Assembly: GCA_020636435.1 (NCBI GenBank)
Contig: JACJXX010000001.1
Location: forward strand, 1,877,001-1,941,000
Origin: Lewinellaceae bacterium
GTDB taxonomy: Bacteria; Bacteroidota; Bacteroidia; Chitinophagales; Saprospiraceae
Length of the DNA: 64,000 bases
Direction: 5' to 3'
Part shown: positions 42,481 through 49,407 of the stretch, in pieces
Position numbering within the stretch: the first letter of the stretch is position 1
Layout of the letters: every line of letters starts with the position of its first letter
Translations under genes and position numbers: made by a program
Notes under the pieces: model-generated
Seen by the model: the letters and a program-made list of their open reading frames with translations, nothing else
The model's database searches: none
Told to the model about the DNA's origin: nothing

Positions 42481-43206
42481 TCATTCCAGCTGGGCGCAAT
42501 ATTCCAGAAGTTGGATCAGCTGGGCGTCCGAGGCCTTATTGAGGCGAATACGCTGCCGGTTCATGTATTTTTTGATGGCTTTCTGATGGGGTGCAAAAAA
42601 ACCCGGAAGCGCTTTCCGGTTGTGGACTTCCCGAATCTGGCTGTTTATCAGCAGGAAAAAAGAATTTTCCGGTTCGGAGAATTTCCCATAGGGCGCCCGG
42701 CTGGAATAAGTTGCGATAAAGGCTTTTTTTTGCTTTCTATAAAATGAAAAACCTCCGGAATAAATTCTTTCCAGGAAGCCGGAGCCCCCGCCCGCCTCTT
42801 CCAACAAAGGCAGTTTGACAAAAAGGTGTTGGCCAATGCGGAAGGAGTCGACGAGCGCCTCCGTCAGCACCACATTTACCGGCGCTCCATTTTTTAATTC
42901 CTGCTTCAGGACGAGCTGGCCTGTTTCCAGGTTGTACTTCAGCCTGAGGGAGCTGAAGGTTCTTCCTTTTACATAAATGGCGCCCTCGCTCCATTCATCG
43001 GCCATAAAGTAAGGGTGCCGGGCTGCCCGGGTATTGGCGGGGTTATAGAGGCGGCCGTTCGCCAACAGGGTATTGGTGCCGTAATATTCTTCCAGGCAGG
43101 AAAACAGAGCGATGCCGGAATCAGCTTGAACTTGCTGAGCCCAAACGGGATGACATACTAAACTTCCTTGAAATACGAGCAGGCAGTATAGTATTTTTAA
43201 GCGCAT
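42481..43206 (-). CDS. exported protein of unknown function, first gene of receptor operon
   Basis: 241 residues with a signal peptide (MRLKILYCLLVFQGSLVCHP then VWAQ). The body is not recognised; visible features are 'LFSCLEEYYGTNTLLANGRL', a predicted beta-rich centre ('GAIYVKGRTFSSLRLKYNLE', 'GAPVNVVLTEALVDSFRIGQ') and a basic helical end ('HQKAIKKYMNRQRIRLNKA'). It ends 4 bp before the TonB receptor gene and must be co-transcribed with it, so a periplasmic role in the same uptake system is likely. Confidence 0.8.
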   Translation of the reverse strand: MRLKILYCLLVFQGSLVCHPVWAQQVQADSGIALFSCLEEYYGTNTLLANGRLYNPANTRAARHPYFMADEWSEGAIYVKGRTFSSLRLKYNLETGQLVLKQELKNGAPVNVVLTEALVDSFRIGQHLFVKLPLLEEAGGGSGFLERIYSGGFSFYRKQKKAFIATYSSRAPYGKFSEPENSFFLLINSQIREVHNRKALPGFFAPHQKAIKKYMNRQRIRLNKASDAQLIQLLEYCAQLE

Positions 43207-43363
43207 AATTAGTGTTTTCCAATCAGAAGCCCAGGGCGGGTCAAGTTAGCAAGAACATCTTAGAATTTCATCCTCCGGGCTGTTTCAACACGCTATTTAA
43301 TTTTCAATCGCAATTACTGTGTCAATTAAATTGCTTGCCGTTACCGGTGGCGGCGCTGGTACA

Positions 43364-44161
43364 TTACGTACCAGGTGAATCTGGCGCATCCGGGCCCGGC
43401 GTCGGGCTCACCGCCGTCCACCCCCCATCCACAACCAAACTCTGGCCGGTGACCTGCCGGGCGCTATCGGATAGCAGGAAAAGGGCAGCGTGAGCGATAT
43501 CAGCAGGCATGGAGGTAGCGCCGGTAGGGATCACCCGGTCCCAGTTTTTCTTGTAATCCGGCTCCGTTCGAAGGGTACGCTCTGTTAATGTGGCGCCGGG
43601 GGCGATGGCGTTTACGGTAATGCGGTGAGGCGCCAGTTCCACCCCCAGGCTTTTGGCCAACATCTCCAGGGCTGCCTTAGTCATGCCGTAGGCTGCCAGG
43701 TTGGGATGCGCCTGATGGCCGGTGACTGAAGACATAAAGAGGATGCGCCCGCCGGTTCCATGTTTCACCAGCTGTCGGGCGGCGGCCTGCGCCAGGAAAA
43801 AAGAACCCTGCAAATTGACGGTTATCAATTGTTGAAATTGCTCCAATTCATACTCCAGGAAATTGCCGAAGGTAGTGATGCCGGCATTGGCGATAGCGAA
43901 GTCCAGATGGCCAAATTCCCGAACAGCGGTTTTGACCATTTGATCGATCACGTCAAAGCTGCTGGCGTCGCCGGTTACGGGCAGGCAAATGCCGCCCTGC
44001 TCCCGAATCTTTTCGGCCGCTTGGCCCGCCAATTGGCTGTCAATATCATTCAGGACTACCGAAGCGCCCGCCCATGCCAGTTGACGGGCAATTTCAAAGC
44101 CGATCCCCAGCCCGGCGCCGGTGATTATGGCTACTTTATTGATAAAAGAAAAAGCAATCAT
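43364..44161 (-). CDS. SDR-family oxidoreductase
   Basis: 265 residues, classical short-chain dehydrogenase. The cofactor loop 'AIITGAGLGIGFEIA' with Asp in 'VVLNDIDS' suggests NAD preference. 'IANAGITTFGN', the catalytic Ser in 'LFMSSVTGHQ' and Tyr-x-x-x-Lys in 'AAYGMTKAALEMLA' are all present, and the end 'GQSLVVDGGWTAV' is typical. The additional tail SPTPGPDAPDSPGT is not part of the family; it is encoded by a 22-bp word that also occurs at 35201-35222, so the stop codon seems to have moved into repeat DNA. The substrate is unknown. Confidence 0.92.
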   Translation of the reverse strand: MIAFSFINKVAIITGAGLGIGFEIARQLAWAGASVVLNDIDSQLAGQAAEKIREQGGICLPVTGDASSFDVIDQMVKTAVREFGHLDFAIANAGITTFGNFLEYELEQFQQLITVNLQGSFFLAQAAARQLVKHGTGGRILFMSSVTGHQAHPNLAAYGMTKAALEMLAKSLGVELAPHRITVNAIAPGATLTERTLRTEPDYKKNWDRVIPTGATSMPADIAHAALFLLSDSARQVTGQSLVVDGGWTAVSPTPGPDAPDSPGT

Positions 44162-44253
44162 CGAATAGATTTACAGGTAACTATTCTACTGCGCCAGCTT
44201 TTTTTGCCGGCGGTAAAGGCAGGCAACCAATGATCGGCGTAGGTTTCCTGCAT

Positions 44254-44517
44254 TCAAATAATTGACGCCTGCCACCGGGGCATTATCATAAGCAGCGTAG
44301 CGGAAGCAATTTTCCGTCTTGGGCTTGTTGTTAGAATAGGGCCAGCCTTTTGTCCAGCAGGCCCTATACCGACCAGGTATCGCTTAAGAATTTCGTGAAA
44401 GGTAGTTTTGAAAATCATGGCGGCGGCTTCTTTTTTCAGGCCTTTTTGAGCATGGCCAATAGAAGGAAGGATAAGGGGCAACAATAGCAGGACAAGCCTT
44501 CCGACAATGGACCTCAT
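44254..44517 (-). CDS. small exported hypothetical protein
   Basis: 87 residues from the ATG at 44517, opening with a good signal peptide (MRSIVGRLVLLLLPLILPSI then GHAQ). The short mature part ('GLKKEAAAMIFKTTFHEIL', 'RYLVGIGPAG') matches nothing I know and its basic end looks degraded. It may be a small secreted protein or the remains of a longer gene. The frame continues 43 codons upstream, but that stretch is the repeat-like region at 44570-44650. Confidence 0.4.
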   Translation of the reverse strand: MRSIVGRLVLLLLPLILPSIGHAQKGLKKEAAAMIFKTTFHEILKRYLVGIGPAGQKAGPILTTSPRRKIASATLLMIMPRWQASII

Positions 44518-44559
44518 TGGCGCTGATGTTGTACGGGTTAAAGAAAGCGCTTCTACAAA

Positions 44560-44650
44560 GGGAATGTTAAAAGTTCTGTGTCCGAAGTTCAATGTAACTC
44601 CGGTTTCCGGCGCGACTTCGAACCTTAAACACCGAACTTTGAACACTCCC
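44560..44650. repeat. short intergenic repeat of gttcaaagttcgg type
   Basis: Read on the minus strand, words such as gttcaaagttcggtg, ttaaggttcgaagtc and aacttcggacacagaac follow each other, a degenerate tandem of gttcgaa/gttcaaa heptamers. It lies just after the end of the Uma2 gene and has no sensible translation. Confidence 0.5.
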
Positions 44651-44652
44651 GG

Positions 44653-45531
44653 CTATAGCGCATCAGGATCAATGCCCATTTGGCGCAGTTTCTCCGCCAT
44701 CTGCTGAGCGCGCTTTTCGGCAGTATCCGCTCTCTGTTTCTCTTGCTCCGCTCTCTGTTTCTCTTGCTCTGCTCTCTGTTTCTCTTGCTCTGCTCTTTGC
44801 TTCTCCTCTTTAGCCCTTTGCTTCTCTTTCTTCGCTTTTTGCTTCTCCTCTTCCGCTCTTTGCTTCTCCTTCAGGGCTTCTGACTGGGCCTTCTGTGTTT
44901 TTTTTATCTCCTCATAAAGCTGTTCGCGTTGTTTGTTCAGCTTTTGAACAGCTTCCCGGTTAAACTCCAGCAACTCCAGGTAGGAGAGGAAACGCTCGCC
45001 GTCTGGCCGATATAACGTCAGGGTATCCACCGTCCATTCAAAACGGATACCCAGTAAGGGACTGATCCACTGGCGGATTTCGGGTATGGCGACGAGTTGC
45101 TCCCCTTCGCGAAGATACCCTTCCAGTTTGTTCTGATGCGGGTCATAAATGTAGTATTCTTCCACCCCATAGCGCCGGTAGAACTCGAACTTTTTTGCCA
45201 TTTCTCCGGAACGGTTGCCGGGAGACAGGATTTCGAATACCACCTGGGGCGGAATGTGGTCTTCCACCCATTGCATATAGGAGCCGCGGTGGCCTTTATG
45301 GCGGCCGATAACCGCCAGTATATCGGGGGCCAGGCGGATATCCGGCCGGCCTTCCACCGGGTACCAAAACAGGTCGCCGGCGACAAATACATCATAGCGG
45401 TCGGTGAAGCAAGCCTCCAGGCCCAGCTTGATCAGCACGATCCATTCGAATTGGAGGGTATTTTCAGCCATGGGTTCTCCATCGGTTTCGGGGTAGATCA
45501 AATACAGTTTATCTTTGGGTACGCTTTGCAT
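44653..45531 (-). CDS. Uma2-family protein with long coiled coil
   Basis: 292 residues from the ATG at 45531, which lies just behind a promoter; an upstream TTG in frame is unlikely. Residues 1-180 are a Uma2/DUF820 PD-(D/E)XK-like domain: 'DLFWYPVEGRPDIRLAPDIL', 'HIPPQVVFEILSPGNRSGEM', 'VEEYYIYDPHQNKLEGYLR'. From about 195 a highly charged heptad region made of EKQRAEQ units forms a coiled coil to the C-terminus ('GIDPDAL'). Uma2 proteins are abundant in cyanobacteria and Bacteroidota; nuclease function is presumed, not shown. The coiled coil is encoded by 21-bp DNA repeats. Confidence 0.9.
   Translation of the reverse strand: MQSVPKDKLYLIYPETDGEPMAENTLQFEWIVLIKLGLEACFTDRYDVFVAGDLFWYPVEGRPDIRLAPDILAVIGRHKGHRGSYMQWVEDHIPPQVVFEILSPGNRSGEMAKKFEFYRRYGVEEYYIYDPHQNKLEGYLREGEQLVAIPEIRQWISPLLGIRFEWTVDTLTLYRPDGERFLSYLELLEFNREAVQKLNKQREQLYEEIKKTQKAQSEALKEKQRAEEEKQKAKKEKQRAKEEKQRAEQEKQRAEQEKQRAEQEKQRADTAEKRAQQMAEKLRQMGIDPDAL
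44729..44791. repeat. three 21-bp tandem units in Uma2 gene
   Basis: Units gctctctgtttctcttgctc(c/t) at 44729, 44750 and 44771 are nearly identical and each encodes one EKQRAEQ heptad. More diverged copies continue to about 44880. The repeat length is a multiple of three, so changes in copy number would lengthen or shorten the coiled coil without breaking the frame. Confidence 0.85.
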
Positions 45532-45549
45532 ACTTTTTGGCTGTTTTTC

Positions 45550-45582
45550 CAAAGATAAGAAATTTCATAAACAGATGCTCAA
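45550..45582 (-). promoter_or_regulatory. Bacteroidota-type promoter of Uma2 gene
   Basis: On the minus strand TATCTTTG (45557-45550) matches the -7 consensus exactly, with TTG (45582-45580) 22 bp upstream as a possible -33. The predicted start of transcription is about 10-12 bp before the ATG at 45531, which decides that start over the in-frame TTG at 45552. Confidence 0.65.
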
Positions 45583-45659
45583 TCGAAAAGCCTATCGGAT
45601 TTCACTCTCCTTAGCGGTCAGGAAAAACGGGTATAAAGCATCCGGATCGGCTGGGTGAT

Positions 45660-45854
45660 TCAGCACAGCAAAAGTTTTTCATCTTCTACCTCCTGCATCT
45701 CATCGCTGGGGTGGAAAAAACGGATGTAGCCGTAGAGGCGGGCGAAAGCGTGGAGGTTGTCCGTTTGTTGCTGAAGGCTATCTTCGTTGTTTTGAGCCTT
45801 ACCCTTAATTAATGCGAGCAGCATAAAAAGGCAGGGCAGAACCAAGCGCAATAC
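45660..45854 (-). pseudogene. N-terminal remnant of S41-type peptidase gene
   Basis: The frame reads a signal-peptide-like VLRLVLPCLFMLLALIKG then KAQNNEDS, then 'NLHAFARLYGYIRFFHPSDE'. The last motif is the typical beginning of Bacteroidota S41 peptidases that carry a 'LYGYVKYFHPSDE' signature. Right after it the sequence turns into 'MQEVEDEKLLLC' and stops, so hundreds of residues including the catalytic domain are gone. The first in-frame ATG is at 45824, inside the signal peptide. I take it for a gene fragment. The rest of the 45553-45942 spacer shows nothing else. Confidence 0.6.
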
Positions 45855-45942
45855 CTTACATTCCTGGTTTAGTGCCAGAACAATATATGAAAAATACCGA
45901 AAGCCATAACCAACAATCAACCAACAACCCCCAAAACCCTGC

Positions 45943-47277
45943 CTACAGCCCTGGAAACTGATGGTTCCGGAACGCATCGACGAACAGCCGGTAATCATCC
46001 CGGACCACATTGCCGTAATCCAGGCCGAAGGCCGTCATTTTTTCCACAAATTCATTCTCCCGGCCTTTCAGGACGTTGTGCAATGCCTCCTCCGTAGAGA
46101 AGGGCACCACCTGCTCATCGCTGTCAATATCTGAAACGCAGTGAATCTTGGCCACGGCCTGGCCCAGGAATGTGACCAGCTCGAGCATATCGTCTACCCG
46201 GTTCACATCGTCCCACTCCAGGTCGGCGGTGTAAGGAGAAAACTCGGCGACGAACTGCCCTACCCCATCGAGTTCGGTATGGCCGATCCAGGGGTCGGAA
46301 TGCGCCTGCAGGGCGCGTTGAGAAATGACGGTACGGTGGCCGTTGTGCTTGAAGAAGCGGAGCACGTCTTCATTGTCCGTGACCCGGCTGGCCGAGGGCG
46401 TCTGACCCACTTTCATCGAAATGACGATATCATTTTCCAGGGCCTGGTTGGGGCCTTCGATCAGGATGGAGTACATCTTGTAGCCGGCGCTGCCGATGCC
46501 GGCGCCGCGTACTTCACACACATCCTTGACGGCGTAGTTCACCTGGTCCTGTAGCTTGCGTTGTGGAATGGTCTTGAGGTAACGTTTGAAAGCGGATTCG
46601 ACCTTCCGGCGGGTACGGCTATCAACCGGGATATTGATCTTTCCCATTTTGAACTGCCGGTCGTAGTCTTTGACTTCGGTCACCATTTCGAGCAGGCCGA
46701 TGCGGGAGCGGAGGCGGGCCTCGAGCAACACCTCCTGCACCTTGCCGGTGGTATTGTCGAGGGTAAGCGCGAAACTTCTGCTTTGTTCATCTTCCACAAA
46801 ATCGGTTACCTGCCGGACGTAGCTCCGTACGCAGGTTTGAATCACCTGGCTGATCTCGTCGTCGCTCATCGCCTTGGCAAAGCCGATGAGGGCAAGGCTG
46901 GCCGCCAACCTTTTCACATCCCAGGTGAAGGGCGCTACCCAGGCCTCGTCGAAGTCGTTGACGTCAAAAACGAGGAGGCCCTCGCCGTTCATGTAGGTGC
47001 CGAAGTTCTCGGCATGCAAATCGCCGTGTATCCAGACCCGGCTGGTTTTTTCGTCCAGGAAATCCTGGTCTGCTGTTCTGGCCATGTCGCTGAAAAACAG
47101 GGCCGCGCTGCCCCGGTAAAAGGCAAAGGGCGTGGAGGACATTTTTCGAAACTTACTCCGCCAGGCGTCGGGGTTGTCTTTGATCATTTGCCCGAAAGCA
47201 TCCGTGAAGGTTTCAATGATGTAACGCTGGCGCTGGGTTTCCAGCGCCGACTGAGCAGTTTTGGTAGCTACCTGCAT
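45943..47277 (-). CDS. DUF2252 family protein
   Basis: 444 residues, cytoplasmic. Family signatures: 'FAFYRGSAALFFSDMA', 'RVWIHGDLHAENFGTYMNGE', 'VFDVNDFDEAWVAPFTWDVK' and 'RLAASLAL'. The HGDLHxxN and DxND-like patterns recall aminoglycoside phosphotransferase or protein-kinase-like folds, so a phosphotransfer reaction is conceivable, but the family has no assigned function. Later 'SMKVGQTPSASRVTDNEDVL' and 'RTVISQRALQAHSDPWIGH' also fit. It is not obviously in an operon. Confidence 0.9.
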   Translation of the reverse strand: MQVATKTAQSALETQRQRYIIETFTDAFGQMIKDNPDAWRSKFRKMSSTPFAFYRGSAALFFSDMARTADQDFLDEKTSRVWIHGDLHAENFGTYMNGEGLLVFDVNDFDEAWVAPFTWDVKRLAASLALIGFAKAMSDDEISQVIQTCVRSYVRQVTDFVEDEQSRSFALTLDNTTGKVQEVLLEARLRSRIGLLEMVTEVKDYDRQFKMGKINIPVDSRTRRKVESAFKRYLKTIPQRKLQDQVNYAVKDVCEVRGAGIGSAGYKMYSILIEGPNQALENDIVISMKVGQTPSASRVTDNEDVLRFFKHNGHRTVISQRALQAHSDPWIGHTELDGVGQFVAEFSPYTADLEWDDVNRVDDMLELVTFLGQAVAKIHCVSDIDSDEQVVPFSTEEALHNVLKGRENEFVEKMTAFGLDYGNVVRDDYRLFVDAFRNHQFPGL

Positions 47278-47465
47278 GATAAGACTAGTTTGTTAGTAGT
47301 AAAATGTTGTTTAATGACGGGGGGAGCCATGTTAGTGGATGAAGAAGCCGCAAAATAGCCATTACCGGGGAAAAAATCAGTATTTGGAGAAATAATATTT
47401 AAAAATATCAAATGCAACTATTTTTGCCAGGGCGGTGGCTGCAATTAAGTTACGAGAGGCTTTGT

Positions 47466-47608
47466 GTAACTTCTCAATAAATGGGAAAAAAACCTGTCGT
47501 CCTTACAGGACTAAACCGCACTCCACCCTATTCCAGGGCCTTACGGCCCTGGCAACGAGCTTTCATCCCTACGGGATTTTATACAAACGGAGTTTATTGA
47601 GAACTTAC
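47466..47608. repeat. 143-bp MITE-like element with internal palindromes
   Basis: Ends gtaacttctcaataaa (47466-47481) and its inverted copy (47593-47608) match at 15 of 16 positions. Inside are three perfect small palindromes with TAC-containing loops: gtcct-tac-aggac, ccagggcc-ttac-ggccctgg and atccc-tac-gggat. The wording 'catccctacgggat' is a frequent dispersed intergenic repeat in Bacteroidota as far as I recall. It sits between two minus-strand genes (DUF2252 start and epimerase end); the rest of the 47278-47636 spacer has no gene. Confidence 0.8.
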
Positions 47609-47636
47609 GGCTTTGTCGCGATGCGGAATAGAGGCA

Positions 47637-48581
47637 TCAGGCAGATGCTCCCTCCGCCTCCTTCGCCACCCGGACTACCTCCCTCACCCCCTCTTCATAA
47701 GGCGTGATCTGAAAGTCAAATTTCTCTTCAAACTTGCTGCTGTCGAAGAAGTAATCCCGGTCGTACTGATAGGCCATCTCCGCCAGTTCGCGCATCATGG
47801 GCACGAATAAGCCGACGAGGGAGAGCAGCCAGGTGGGCAGGGCCTGGTAGCGGGGTTCTACTCCCAACTCCCGGGCGAACAAGTCGATCCACTGTTTGCC
47901 GGTCAGTTGCTCGTGGCTGGTGGGCAGGTGCCAGGTTTGGTTGTAGGCATCGGGCGTATTGCCGAGCAGGGCGGTGGCCTTGCCGGCGTCCGGTGTATAG
48001 GTAAAGGAGTGTTTCTTGTCGAGGCGAGCGAACCACTGCCCTTTTTTGCCCTTGAGCATATTTTTCAGCACCGTTTCCTGTACGACGCTGTTTTGCACGC
48101 CCGGCCCGTAAAAATCGGCGGCGCGCGCGATGAGAGCAGTCAGGTTGCCGGATTCCACCTCGTCCATGATCATCTGGATAAGTTGCTCCCGCACCCGGCC
48201 CTTTTTGCTCGTCGGCGCGAAGGGGGTGTCTTCTGTCATCCGGCCCAGATAAGCCGGATCGTACATGTATATGTTGTCAAAGAATACCAATTTGGCGCTG
48301 TGGGCTTTGCAGGCGCCGATCACATTGCGCATCAGGGCGGGCCAGTGCCGGCGCCACACCTTGATGTTGTAGGGCAGGCCAACGATAAGATAAACGATTT
48401 CCGAGCCTTTTACCGCTTTGTCTACCTGATCAGGCATCGTCAGGTCAGCGGCGACAAGCTGGTCTGTGTCATTAACTTTTTTCGGATGGCGGCTCACCAG
48501 GCGGATGTCATCAGTATAAGTTTTCAACGCTTTGGCCAGCGGCTGCCCAATACCGCCGCCGGCGCCTAAAATAGTTTGCAT
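47637..48581 (-). CDS. NAD(P)-dependent epimerase/dehydratase-like protein
   Basis: 314 residues of the extended-SDR/NAD(P)-binding kind. The glycine loop is 'TILGAGGGIGQPLAKAL', followed by 'IRLVSRHPKKVNDTD' and 'VAADLTMPDQVDKAVKGSEI'. The region 'LVFFDNIYMYDPAYLGRMTE' holds the usual Tyr neighbourhood but no clear YxxxK. 'ALIARAADFYGPGVQNS' and 'HLPTSHEQLTGKQWIDLFAR' are typical of atypical NAD-dependent epimerase-like proteins. Substrate unknown. It lies 4 bp after the TerB-like gene and is likely co-transcribed with it. Confidence 0.88.
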   Translation of the reverse strand: MQTILGAGGGIGQPLAKALKTYTDDIRLVSRHPKKVNDTDQLVAADLTMPDQVDKAVKGSEIVYLIVGLPYNIKVWRRHWPALMRNVIGACKAHSAKLVFFDNIYMYDPAYLGRMTEDTPFAPTSKKGRVREQLIQMIMDEVESGNLTALIARAADFYGPGVQNSVVQETVLKNMLKGKKGQWFARLDKKHSFTYTPDAGKATALLGNTPDAYNQTWHLPTSHEQLTGKQWIDLFARELGVEPRYQALPTWLLSLVGLFVPMMRELAEMAYQYDRDYFFDSSKFEEKFDFQITPYEEGVREVVRVAKEAEGASA

Positions 48582-48585
48582 CAGC

Positions 48586-48972
48586 TTAGTTTTTCAATTC
48601 GTTAATGCTGTTTATGTCTTTTTTAAACCGTTCGGTCAGGTCGTGCACAAATCCCTGGATCACTCCCTTTTCGGCCCGGTCGATGCCGGCGCTGGCGCGG
48701 GCCACCTCTTCCAGTATGTCGATGAGGAAGCGGTACTCCGGGTCCGGGCCGTTCTCCCGGCACCGGTCGATGATCTTCGCGTACAAATCTTCCGGATCGT
48801 TCTTGTGGGTGCGCTCGTAGTCGAAAGACCATTTGATCTGCCGGGCTTTGGGATGGCCCTTCAGCATTTTTTCCAGCGATTCCACTTCTTCGGGCTGGAT
48901 GAGCCCGTCGGCTTTGGCGACCAGGTAGAGCAATTCGCCGAAGGCGTCGTAAATCCTTTCTTTTGGCGTCAT
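48586..48972 (-). CDS. TerB-like protein
   Basis: 128 residues from the ATG at 48972; an open frame 42 codons longer is probably noise. The helical sequence 'AFGELLYLVAKADGLIQPEE' with a second 'SAGIDRAEKGVIQGFVHDL' repeat fits the TerB/tellurite-resistance-like fold, whose paired acidic helices bind metal. The role in this organism is unknown. It precedes the epimerase-like gene by 4 bp. Confidence 0.75.
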   Translation of the reverse strand: MTPKERIYDAFGELLYLVAKADGLIQPEEVESLEKMLKGHPKARQIKWSFDYERTHKNDPEDLYAKIIDRCRENGPDPEYRFLIDILEEVARASAGIDRAEKGVIQGFVHDLTERFKKDINSINELKN

Positions 48973-49288
48973 GACAGAGGGGTTTTGAGATTGTTCTTGG
49001 TGCTGCTGGTCAATATAAGAAATAATGGGGAAATGTAAAGTAGGGGGAGGACGCGAATGGCAAAATTTGGACAGCCTGGCCCCTCTGCGGTTGAACAATC
49101 CGGGAAAGCCATTTCGGAACCTGCCGCTAAAAAATCATGCAAAATTGTTTCTGTACAAAATATTTTTTTTAATTTCGAGCGTCCTTTTTAAACCTTCTAT
49201 GAGAAAGCTGCGCCTGCTCCAGGCTTTCATCCGGCTTTATTCCCAACCTGAAGGGATAACAAACACTTCTCTACACCATCTTTCTTCA

Positions 49289-49327
49289 CCAGGCTTATAC
49301 CTGGCTTTCTATGGTACGCCATAGAAA
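49289..49327. repeat. paired hairpins upstream of metalloprotease gene
   Basis: ccagg/cctgg (49289-49304) is followed at once by tttctatgg-tacg-ccatagaaa (49306-49327), a perfect 9-bp stem with a TACG loop. The rest of the 49099-49407 spacer is AT-rich without a gene. Position 80 bp before the ATG would allow a role in the leader RNA, but the TAC loop also resembles the palindromes of the element at 47466. Confidence 0.65.
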
Positions 49328-49407
49328 CAGGCCCAATAGTTTCTATGCACCTAAACCCGGCAAAGAGCAAATAAAACCAAATTCTTAACTCACTCAATTT
49401 AGCCTTC

